DNA of 8,529 nt, from positions 1-8,529 of the forward strand of contig JACQKI010000031.1 of NCBI GenBank assembly GCA_016204645.1, in the 5' to 3' direction. Below the pieces are notes generated by a model. That model was not told where the DNA came from. It saw nothing but the letters and a program-made list of their open reading frames with translations, and searched no databases. The stretch comes from Candidatus Kerfeldbacteria bacterium. GTDB lineage: Bacteria > Patescibacteriota > Patescibacteriia > SBBC01. The position numbers and the translations under genes are program-made. Shown here piece after piece: positions 1-5,409 of the stretch; position 1 is the first letter of the stretch, and each line of letters opens with the position of its first letter.

Positions 1-2
1 AC

Positions 3-1619
3 CGGGCGACGGCCGGACTGACGCAGCGACAGATCCGCATGCTGGTGCAGAGCGTCCTGCCGCTAGCCCGCCAAGTATCGGACTGGCTGCCAGCCGAGCT
101 GCGGCAATCCGAAAAATTGCTCGAGCTGTCACGCGCTCTGACGGAAGTCCACTTCCCAACCTCGCCAATCATGCTGGCGCGGGCCCTGGAACGACTGAAA
201 TTCGGCGAGCTGCTGCTATTCAGTATCGCCGTACTCCAAAACGCGCAGCTCCGGCAGCGGGCTCGCAGCCTGCCGATCCCGTTTCGTCAAGCCGCCACCA
301 AGCAGTTTGTCGCCTCGCTGCCGTGGCGCCTGACCGACGACCAGCGCCGGGCAGCCTGGGAAATTTTGCAAGACTTAGCTCGACCGCAGCTGATGAATCG
401 CTTGCTCGAGGGTGACGTGGGATCAGGCAAAACCATTGTCGCGGCCATGGCCGCTCAGAACGTGGCGGCCAATGGCGCTCAGACCGCCCTGCTGGCGCCG
501 ACTGATATTCTGGCTGGTCAGCACTACCAGACTTTGGTCAATTTTTTTGGCCGGCGACTGCGGGTGGCGCTCTTGACGCGCACGCAGCGACGGTCAACCG
601 GCAGTCTCGCGCCGTCAAAGGCAAAGTTACTAAAGGCCTTGGCCGCCGGCGAACTCGACGTAGTGATTGGCACGCACGCACTGCTGACCGATCAAGTGGC
701 TTTTAAGCGTCTGGCGCTGGTGGTGGTTGATGAGCAGCACCGCTTTGGCGTGGCTCAGCGGCACGCTCTCCAGCTCAAGGGACCGCCGGGGACCGTTCCG
801 CACCTACTATCGATGACTGCCACGCCGATTCCGCGGACGCTGGCGCTGTCGCTCTACGGCGACCTGCAGCAATCCTTTATCAAACAGTTACCGCCGGGAC
901 GAACGCCGATTGTCACTAAGGTCGTCTCGCCCAGCTCCGCCGACAACGTCTGGCAACACGTCCGGGACCGCGCGGCGGCCGACGAGCAAGCCTACGTCGT
1001 TTGCCCGCTGGTCGAAGAAGCAGACGAGCTGGGCGTGGCGGCCGCCACCACTGAGTACGAACTGCTGCGCCACGGCCCCCTGAAAAAACTGCGCATCGGC
1101 TTGCTCCACGGCCAGCTGCCAGGCAAAGAAAAAACCGCGACCTTGACCAAGTTTGCGGACAAACAACTGGACGTCTTAGTGGCCACGCCCGTGGTCGAAG
1201 TCGGCGTCGACGTGCCGAACGCCACCACCATGGTCATTCTCGGCGCAGAACGCTTTGGCTTAGCCCAGCTGCACCAGCTGCGCGGCCGCGTCGGCCGCAG
1301 CGCCAAGCCGTCGAGCTGTTTCTTACTAACACAGAGTGACAACGCTGACGTCCGTGAACGGTTGGCAATCGTCGAACGAACAAACGACGGCCTGGCACTG
1401 GCTGAAGAAGACCTCCGCCAGCGCGGTCCGGGCGACCTCTACGGCATCCGCCAATCCGGCCTGCCGCACTTCCGGTTAGCTTCGTTAACCGACTTGCCCT
1501 TTATGAAGCGCGCACACGCGGCCGCTATTCAGCTGCTAAAAACCGATCCGGGACTCTCCGCACACGCCGTCTTAGCCAGAAAAGCTCAGGCTTTCTATCA
1601 AACCCTGCATCGAGAGTAG
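3..1619 (+). CDS. recG: ATP-dependent DNA helicase RecG, 5'-truncated by window edge
   Basis: RecG remodels stalled replication forks and branched DNA (fork regression, Holliday junction migration). The frame is open from base 3. The first codons (GLTQRQIRMLVQ) match the end of the RecG wedge domain, so the ATG at 39 is internal and roughly 150 N-terminal residues lie outside the window. Helicase motifs are visible in order: Walker A GDVGSGKT (bases 411-434), the GTHAL segment, the DEQH box (729-740) followed by RFGV, and MTATPIPRTLALSLYGD. The second RecA lobe follows with VVEVGVDVPNATTMVI, then HQLRGRVGRS. The RecG-specific tail DLRQRGPGDLYGIRQSG and LASL is intact, and the C-terminus is complete at TAG. 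Known family features support an active helicase; nothing looks broken. The gene converges on the T4SS-like block, so the two are not co-transcribed. Confidence 0.95.
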   Translation, partial: RATAGLTQRQIRMLVQSVLPLARQVSDWLPAELRQSEKLLELSRALTEVHFPTSPIMLARALERLKFGELLLFSIAVLQNAQLRQRARSLPIPFRQAATKQFVASLPWRLTDDQRRAAWEILQDLARPQLMNRLLEGDVGSGKTIVAAMAAQNVAANGAQTALLAPTDILAGQHYQTLVNFFGRRLRVALLTRTQRRSTGSLAPSKAKLLKALAAGELDVVIGTHALLTDQVAFKRLALVVVDEQHRFGVAQRHALQLKGPPGTVPHLLSMTATPIPRTLALSLYGDLQQSFIKQLPPGRTPIVTKVVSPSSADNVWQHVRDRAAADEQAYVVCPLVEEADELGVAAATTEYELLRHGPLKKLRIGLLHGQLPGKEKTATLTKFADKQLDVLVATPVVEVGVDVPNATTMVILGAERFGLAQLHQLRGRVGRSAKPSSCFLLTQSDNADVRERLAIVERTNDGLALAEEDLRQRGPGDLYGIRQSGLPHFRLASLTDLPFMKRAHAAAIQLLKTDPGLSAHAVLARKAQAFYQTLHRE

Positions 1620-1622
1620 GGG

Positions 1623-1650
1623 TTGACAAATACCATACAGTCAGTATGCT
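1623..1650 (+). promoter_or_regulatory. Candidate sigma70-type promoter downstream of recG
   Basis: TTGACA (1623-1628) is a perfect -35 hexamer. It is followed after 16 nt by TATGCT (1645-1650), a four-of-six match to the -10 consensus. Transcription would start near 1657 and give a leader of about 290 nt before the zinc-finger gene at 1949. The promoter sits four bases after the recG stop codon, so the downstream gene probably has its own transcription start. This is a motif match only. Confidence 0.45.
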
Positions 1651-1663
1651 GGAGTGGTATTTG
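1627..1663. repeat. Inverted repeat embracing the candidate promoter
   Basis: The arms CAAATACCA (1627-1635) and TGGTATTTG (1655-1663) are perfect 9-bp reverse complements separated by 19 nt. A second small inverted repeat, CATAC (1634-1638) and GTATG (1644-1648), lies inside. The left arm overlaps the -35 hexamer and the right arm covers the expected start point. This is the layout of a repressor operator, though the repeat could also fold as a weak hairpin after recG. No T-run follows, so it is not a convincing intrinsic terminator. Confidence 0.55.
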
Positions 1664-1682
1664 ACGTTTCCCTTGAATTGAC

Positions 1683-1772
1683 GGTCGGGGGCAGCTCCGG
1701 CATGCGCTACGAGAGCCGAGCTCCGTAATCATCCGTGCGCGGCCACGGATTGAATGCCGTCTGTCCCCGACC
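1683..1772 (+). promoter_or_regulatory. Predicted three-way-junction leader RNA element
   Basis: Bases 1683-1694 pair with 1761-1772 over 12 consecutive positions (11 Watson-Crick, one G-U). Two hairpins lie inside this closing stem. The first is 1695-1701 with 1715-1720 (six pairs, one bulged C at 1698). The second is ATCCGTG (1731-1737) with CACGGAT (1744-1750), a perfect 7-bp stem with a six-base loop. The fold lies between the candidate promoter and the zinc-finger gene, so it would be part of that gene's 5' leader. It does not match the conserved cores of the riboswitch classes I know (TPP, SAM, cobalamin, fluoride, glycine, guanidine). It might be a cis-regulatory RNA, an independent small RNA, or a DNA-level structure. 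Confidence 0.45.
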
Positions 1773-1818
1773 CATGTTCTCTGACACATTCGCCACAGCC
1801 ACAGTCAACCCACGCAGC

Positions 1819-1840
1819 CCTGCTCACGCAGGAAGGAGGT
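1819..1840 (+). promoter_or_regulatory. Hairpin plus perfect Shine-Dalgarno with no normal start codon at the right distance
   Basis: CCTGC (1819-1823) and GCAGG (1828-1832) form a 5-bp stem with a TCAC loop. This is followed directly by AAGGAGGT (1833-1840), a full-length match to the anti-Shine-Dalgarno sequence. The nearest ATG (1859) is 18 nt away, which is too far for efficient use. A CTG at 1848 sits at the ideal seven-base spacing. The site is far stronger than any ribosome binding site in the minus-strand operon. Confidence 0.5.
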
Positions 1841-1847
1841 TCTAGCG

Positions 1848-1952
1848 CTGACGAAAAAATGCTTGGCTTTGTTCCCCCTGTTTCTGTTCACTGGAAGAAC
1901 AGAGAATCGTGCGCACGATATCTGCTCTTCCGCCACGGAAGGTTTATCATGA
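1848..1952 (+). CDS. Possible CTG-initiated leader peptide overlapping the zinc-finger gene
   Basis: Reading from CTG at 1848 gives a 34-codon open frame that ends at TGA 1950-1952. It overlaps the ATG of the next gene as ATGA, the classic translational-coupling junction. The perfect AAGGAGGT lies seven bases upstream. The predicted peptide starts (M/L)TKKCLALFPLFLF, basic and then hydrophobic, and ends polar. Translation through it would cross the hairpin that covers the next gene's ribosome binding site. CTG initiation is rare, so this is a hypothesis. The competing reading is an N-terminally extended zinc-finger protein starting at ATG 1859, which is in frame with 1949. Confidence 0.2.
   Translation: MTKKCLALFPLFLFTGRTENRAHDICSSATEGLS
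1883..1919 (+). promoter_or_regulatory. Leader hairpin and adjacent perfect palindrome
   Basis: TCTGTTC (1883-1889) and GAACAGA (1897-1903) form a perfect 7-bp stem with a seven-base loop. Two bases later comes ATCGTGCGCACGAT (1906-1919), a perfect 14-base palindrome. The palindrome could be a dimeric regulator site on DNA or part of the folded leader RNA. No matching regulator is identifiable in the window. Confidence 0.4.
1927..1942 (+). promoter_or_regulatory. Hairpin sequestering the ribosome binding site of the zinc-finger gene
   Basis: CTTCCG (1927-1932) pairs with CGGAAG (1936-1941) across a CCA triloop. The Shine-Dalgarno GGAAGG (1937-1942) lies in the right arm, six bases before ATG 1949. 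Folding would hide the ribosome binding site. Ribosomes arriving from an upstream ORF, or a competing fold, could open it. The short loop makes its stability uncertain. Confidence 0.45.
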
Positions 1953-2377
1953 CAAAGCCGCAAAGCAGCCAGGTCACGGCCGTACCGTGCTTGAACAAGT
2001 GCGGCCGCAACGTTTCCCACCGAGTCCTCGACGCCATTCCGGCAGCCGAAGTCTGCCTCAAGTGCCGGATGGCCTGCATCGACCGCAAGGTCGGCGACCG
2101 GGGGTTCGCGGGAATCGCCCACATGGGCCCGATCAAGGACACCCGGGGAAGGTACTGCTGCATCCGCTGCCTCAGGCTCCTCCCCGCCGAGCGGATCAGG
2201 TCCAACGACCGGACCTGTGTTGGGTGCCAGCTGCACCTCGAAGCGCTGAACGACAAGGTCTCCCGCCTCGAGACCGCTCGCAACGGTCATGTGCAACACG
2301 TCAACCCGCGCGGCCGCTCCCTGGAGGAGAGCACCCCGCACCGACCGAGACGGTTGCTGAGAGCAGTGCCGCTGTAG
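1949..2377 (+). CDS. Small double zinc-finger protein, function unknown
   Basis: This 142-aa basic protein is not recognised as a named family. Two C4 modules are visible: C14-x3-C18 with C36-x2-C39, and C71-x2-C74 with C90-x2-C93. The second resembles the short 'CxxC...R-x2-C-x2-C' ribbons found in many phage and HNH-associated proteins. Residues 94-112 look helical, and the tail (128-142) is rich in Arg and Pro. The fold suggests nucleic-acid binding, but that is inference. The start at 1949 is chosen because GGAAGG lies six bases upstream. The frame is also open upstream through ATG 1859 and ATG 1754, but those would translate the structured leader. Codons favour G/C-ending forms (CTC, GTC, AAG, GAC), and the long leader sets it apart from its neighbours, which may indicate separate origin. 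Opposite-strand ORFs here look like shadows. Confidence 0.6.
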   Translation: MTKPQSSQVTAVPCLNKCGRNVSHRVLDAIPAAEVCLKCRMACIDRKVGDRGFAGIAHMGPIKDTRGRYCCIRCLRLLPAERIRSNDRTCVGCQLHLEALNDKVSRLETARNGHVQHVNPRGRSLEESTPHRPRRLLRAVPL

Positions 2378-2398
2378 CCGCAAGACGAATGTGAATAT

Positions 2399-2433
2399 GG
2401 GCGCCGGTCTGGTTCGAATCCACACCGGCGCCT
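2399..2433. other. T-loop-capped hairpin resembling a tRNA acceptor/T-arm minihelix
   Basis: Bases 2400-2408 pair with 2424-2432, then a C-C mismatch (2409/2423), then TGG/CCA (2410-2412 with 2420-2422). The stem closes on the seven-base loop TTCGAAT (2413-2419). The loop and flanks read GGTTCGAATCC, the standard tRNA T-arm sequence. Counting inward gives a 7-bp acceptor-like helix (2401-2407 with 2425-2431) stacked on a 5-bp T stem, as in a tRNA lacking its D and anticodon arms. No D arm or anticodon arm is present upstream, so it is not a normal tRNA gene. It could be a tRNA remnant, an attachment-site relic, a processing signal, or a terminator-like stem for the zinc-finger gene. No T-run follows on either strand. 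Confidence 0.5.
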
Positions 2434-2472
2434 CCTCATACTTAACTACTTTTCCTTAAACCCCTTTGGCCA

Positions 2473-2520
2473 CCTTGGAAAAACCAAGGCACTTTGTCTT
2501 ACTCAAGTATGCCCTAAGAC
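2473..2520. other. Two small hairpins in the convergent intergenic region
   Basis: CCTTGG (2473-2478) and CCAAGG (2484-2489) form a 6-bp stem with an A5 loop. GTCTTA (2496-2501) and TAAGAC (2515-2520) form a second 6-bp inverted repeat with a 13-base loop. They lie between the ends of the converging transcription units, where terminators are expected. Neither is followed by a clear T-tract on either strand, so a terminator role is only possible. Confidence 0.25.
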
Positions 2521-2565
2521 CATTAACCCCGGAATCGTCGCCGCTACCCCAAAAAACTTCTTACT

Positions 2566-2628
2566 CCTAACACCCAATCCCCTAACCTCCTAAAATCCTA
2601 ACAGCCTAACTTCCTAACCTGCTAGTAT
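2566..2628. repeat. Tandem octamer repeat, CCTAACnn
   Basis: Five uninterrupted 8-base units run from 2581 to 2620: CCTAACCT, CCTAAAAT, CCTAACAG, CCTAACTT, CCTAACCT. Further units lie at 2566-2573 (CCTAACAC, then seven degenerate bases) and 2621-2628 (GCTAGTAT), which overlaps the stop codon of the lytic-transglycosylase fusion. On the minus strand the unit reads nnGTTAGG. Only one G occurs in the 60 plus-strand bases 2561-2620. The first five or six bases of each unit are fixed and the last two vary, which is not simple polymerase slippage of an exact unit. Function is unknown; the position is immediately after the operon end. Confidence 0.75.
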
Positions 2629-4163
2629 ACCTTCTGATCCGTCAGCCAGTCATACACGATCTGCGCTTTCTGGACGTAGACCCTGGTTTCCTGGTAGCGG
2701 GGATTTCCCGTGCACTGCCACCAGGTTGAACCCAGGCAGGTGCTTGAACAATAGTTTGCCCCGCGTCCGCCGTTGTAGGCGGCGTACACAAATTGATAAT
2801 CATTTTTCTTGCAGACTTCACCAGCACGGCAGGAAATGTTCCGTTGGCGTTCTGATTCACCGTACGTCGGGCAGGGGTTTTCGATCAATTTTTTAAGGTA
2901 GCAGACTCCGGCGCGGATGTTCAGTCCGGCAACCAGCAATTCGCCAGTACTCTTGACGCCGCATTCCGCGGCCGTGTCCGGGAGCAATTGCATTAAACCG
3001 TATGCGGGTGCCGGAGAGATTGCCGAAGCGTTACCGGAGGATTCAATAAAGAGGATTGACAGCGCCCGGTACGCAACCTCTCTATCGTTTCCGGCTTCAG
3101 CCAGCACCATCTGATGGTAGTTGTTCTGTTTAACCCGTTGCAAAATGGAGTTCAAGGTGGCCGTGCTGATATCGGCTTTTGTGGCCACGTCCGGCTTGGT
3201 TGGCGCTCCGCCCTGTTCATCGGACTGCAGTATCTGGCCGATGAAAGACGGTAAAATTCCCTGAAAGTTGACCAGCGCCGGATTGATCAGGCGCAGCAAG
3301 AGAAACGACGTCAGCGCCAGCGTCAAGCCGATGACCGCCCCGCTGATGATTTCCTTGCCCTGGTTCATTTTCTGCGGATTGCCGGCCGAGACGATGTAGT
3401 GGTACCCGCCCCACATCATCGTGACCACGGCCAATATCCCGACCACGCCGATGAAGTAGACGTAGAAGGCGCCGAGGTAGCGGGCGAACAGCGTGCCGCT
3501 GACCTGCTGCTCGCCCTCGAACAGATCCGGAATCGGAACGTTGGGGGTGAATCTCAACGGACAAAATTCATTGAGCGCGAACTTACCTTGGCGCTTCGTG
3601 CAATCCTCGACGCTCAAGCTGTTGGTGCACGTGCCGTCCGGCAAGGTGCACGAGCCGACCACCTGGCCGGCGTACCCGCTCCGCGCTTGCGGGCAGTGCG
3701 CCACCGCGTAGCAGCGGCTGGTGTAGTAAATCCCCTGACGAATCGAGCACTCGTTACGGTCTAAGCCTTCAGTGCAGGTCGGCTGGCGGGCGGATGGCGG
3801 GTCGGCGCAGCAGCGACCGGATTCCGCGATCCCGCCGCACGTCTGGTTGGCGAAAAAGTTGTACCCCTGACCGCTCAGCTGGTCGCACTCCCAGCGTTTC
3901 AGGTTGCGGCAATCCGTCGGGGCGCTCGCCTTCTCGCACTTGCCGAGCACCACGCAAAACGGCACAAGGTCGCAGCTCGTGCCTTCGTAAAAGTTGCCGC
4001 CCGAGTTGCCGCTTGAATAGAAGCGGTCGCAATCGATTCTGAATTTATTCGGCTGGCAGGAAGTCTGATTTTCGGTAATGCAGCAGCCGGTGCTCTGCGC
4101 CAAGGCCGTCCCGGCCGTCACCAGCCCGATCGCCACAGATGCAACCGTCAGCCAGCGCCGCAT
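2622..4163 (-). CDS. Cys-rich T4SS-pilin-core protein fused to an SLT lytic transglycosylase (VirB1-like)
   Basis: This 513-aa envelope protein joins three parts. Residues 1-22 are a signal peptide (TALA before QS). Residues 27-201 hold 20 cysteines in four tandem repeats of the type C-x6-10-C-x7-8-C-x11-18-C; the last reads SCTLPDGTCTNSLSVEDC. Residues 199-295 are a VirB2/T4SS-pilin-like core with FTPNVPIPDLF, helix 232-250, the loop SAGNPQKMNQGKEII and helix 272-294. From about 350 to the end is a lytic transglycosylase: catalytic Glu374 in FIESSGN, then SPAPAYGLMQLLP (383-395), AAYNGG (461-466) and ETRVYVQKA. Positive charge in the loop puts it inside the cell, so both the Cys-rich and enzyme parts face outward. 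The enzyme would cut peptidoglycan around the secretion machine. It is the last gene of the operon, two bases after the beta-propeller gene, with no Shine-Dalgarno, so coupling is likely. It is a paralog of the gene at 5410-6843. Confidence 0.85.
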   Translation of the reverse strand: MRRWLTVASVAIGLVTAGTALAQSTGCCITENQTSCQPNKFRIDCDRFYSSGNSGGNFYEGTSCDLVPFCVVLGKCEKASAPTDCRNLKRWECDQLSGQGYNFFANQTCGGIAESGRCCADPPSARQPTCTEGLDRNECSIRQGIYYTSRCYAVAHCPQARSGYAGQVVGSCTLPDGTCTNSLSVEDCTKRQGKFALNEFCPLRFTPNVPIPDLFEGEQQVSGTLFARYLGAFYVYFIGVVGILAVVTMMWGGYHYIVSAGNPQKMNQGKEIISGAVIGLTLALTSFLLLRLINPALVNFQGILPSFIGQILQSDEQGGAPTKPDVATKADISTATLNSILQRVKQNNYHQMVLAEAGNDREVAYRALSILFIESSGNASAISPAPAYGLMQLLPDTAAECGVKSTGELLVAGLNIRAGVCYLKKLIENPCPTYGESERQRNISCRAGEVCKKNDYQFVYAAYNGGRGANYCSSTCLGSTWWQCTGNPRYQETRVYVQKAQIVYDWLTDQKVY

Positions 4164-4165
4164 GG

Positions 4166-5404
4166 CTACTTGAGCTGAATTTTTTGCACCTGGCTTGTCC
4201 GCTGATCGAAGAAATACAGCACGGTTTCGTCGGACGAGAGTATCAGCTGCGAAGCGGTGTAGGTCGATTCGCCGTCGCGGTTGACCGGCCGCGCGATCAG
4301 GCTCTTCTGGCCAGTGGTCAAATCAATCCGGTAGAAATCGTCGGGCACGCTGCTGGCCAGGTTTGGAAACAGGCCGGCTCCCTGTTCCAAGTACTGCGGC
4401 ACCGCGCAGTACAAGGCCGCGGCCGAACCGAACGTGCACTTTTCCGGCCAGGTTTGAATGTCCAGGTTAATCATGTTGTTGCCGATGCTGTCCGATCGGC
4501 CGTTAGCCACGTACAGGTTGGGGTTGTACCCGGTGTCCTTGCGGAAAACACTGAACAGGATCAGGCCGCCGTCGGCCGACCAGGTGCTCTGGAAACCCCG
4601 GCCCGGCACGTTGAACGACTGAAAATTTTCGCCCAGCAAGCCGATCGGGATGACCCGCTGCCGGTCGGCGTCGACCGACTCCCGAAAGGTGGCTACGATG
4701 TTGCCGATCGGCGACCAGCTGACGTCGAACTGATCGGCCTTGTCGGCCAGCGGCTCGATGGTGGTGGCGGCTGTGCCGTCGAAGTTCGAGGCCACCAAGA
4801 AACGGTCACTCGGGTCGTCGCCGATGAACTTAAACGATATCTTATCGCCGGTGGGAGAAAACGTTATTTCTTCCATTTCCGGGGCGAGCGTGTACTGCTG
4901 CTGCTTCCGGAAATCGTAGACGAACTTGCTGCCGTCGGGAAACTCAATCGCCGCTTTGTCGCGCAGCGGCGCCCAGGTGACCTTTTCGGCCGCCGGGTAG
5001 ATGTCCGGCGTCAGTTCGGTACGCGTTCGCCCGTCCGGCGAAATCTGGTAGAACTTGCCGGTCCGCGGGTCGTAGTAGAGCAGGTCGCGGCCGTTGTTGG
5101 CCAACGTCGCGCCGCCCGGCAGGGTGCTGACAATCGGCACCACCTGCGTCGGTCCGCCGTCAGCCACGGGTCGCGGTTCGCCCACGGCCGCGTTGATGTT
5201 CGGCAAGGCATTGATGTTTCCGGGCTCCACCCCGACGTTGCGGTTTTCATTCGTCGGCGGGAAAATCACGCCGTTGATGTTCTGGATTCCTGACGGCGGA
5301 CCAAGAACGTTACGGAAAAAGACGAAGTAGATGGTCACGCCAATGCCAATCGTCACCAGCAAAAACCCGAGGACCAGCAGCAATCGTTTCCAGTTAAGAG
5401 CCAT
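4166..5404 (-). CDS. Membrane-anchored beta-propeller (TolB/PD40-like) protein
   Basis: This 412-aa protein has a short basic start (NWKR), one transmembrane helix at about 8-30, a Pro/Asn-rich linker to about 95, and a repeat-rich outer domain. Propeller-type strands recur: VTWAPLRDKAAI (142), ITFSPTGDKISF (180), VSWSPIGNIVAT (228), STWSADGGLILF (273) and LILSSDETVLYF (387). The S-P/A-x-G pattern is typical of TolB/WD40-like PD40 blades. Such domains usually bind other proteins; no catalytic motif is seen. Two cysteines (323, 333) could form a disulfide. It lies between the two pilin-core paralogs, five bases after one stop and two bases before the next start, so it is probably made with them and may act as a scaffold of the same surface complex. 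That role is inference. The start is fixed by the membrane anchor; no Shine-Dalgarno is visible. Confidence 0.75.
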   Translation of the reverse strand: MALNWKRLLLVLGFLLVTIGIGVTIYFVFFRNVLGPPSGIQNINGVIFPPTNENRNVGVEPGNINALPNINAAVGEPRPVADGGPTQVVPIVSTLPGGATLANNGRDLLYYDPRTGKFYQISPDGRTRTELTPDIYPAAEKVTWAPLRDKAAIEFPDGSKFVYDFRKQQQYTLAPEMEEITFSPTGDKISFKFIGDDPSDRFLVASNFDGTAATTIEPLADKADQFDVSWSPIGNIVATFRESVDADRQRVIPIGLLGENFQSFNVPGRGFQSTWSADGGLILFSVFRKDTGYNPNLYVANGRSDSIGNNMINLDIQTWPEKCTFGSAAALYCAVPQYLEQGAGLFPNLASSVPDDFYRIDLTTGQKSLIARPVNRDGESTYTASQLILSSDETVLYFFDQRTSQVQKIQLK

Positions 5405-5409
5405 TAGTT

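Noticed and set aside
1627..1663. Intrinsic terminator of recG
   Set aside because: The stem is AT-rich with a 19-base loop and is not followed by a T-run; the overlap with a promoter makes an operator more likely.
1805..2425. 206-codon minus-strand ORF opposite the zinc-finger gene, and another plus-strand frame at 1909-2394
   Set aside because: Neither has a recognisable motif or a good ribosome binding site. The 1949-2377 frame has paired CxxC modules and GGAAGG at proper spacing.
1683..2438. tmRNA or split tRNA gene spanning the leader to the T-loop hairpin
   Set aside because: No tmRNA 5' signature or tag reading frame with the usual ending was found, the length (about 750 nt) is too great, and the acceptor strands pair locally.
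2566..2628. Integron attC site, because GCCTAAC matches an attC core motif
   Set aside because: The motif recurs every 8 bases in tandem, with no paired GTTRRRY arm, no hairpin arrangement and no integrase in the window.
2566..2628. CRISPR array
   Set aside because: The units are 8 bases with no spacers, and no cas genes are present.
4139..5293. 384-codon plus-strand ORF opposite the beta-propeller gene
   Set aside because: The translation is Arg/Val/Gly-rich with no domain pattern. The minus-strand gene has a membrane anchor, repeated propeller motifs and tight operon spacing, so this is a high-GC shadow.
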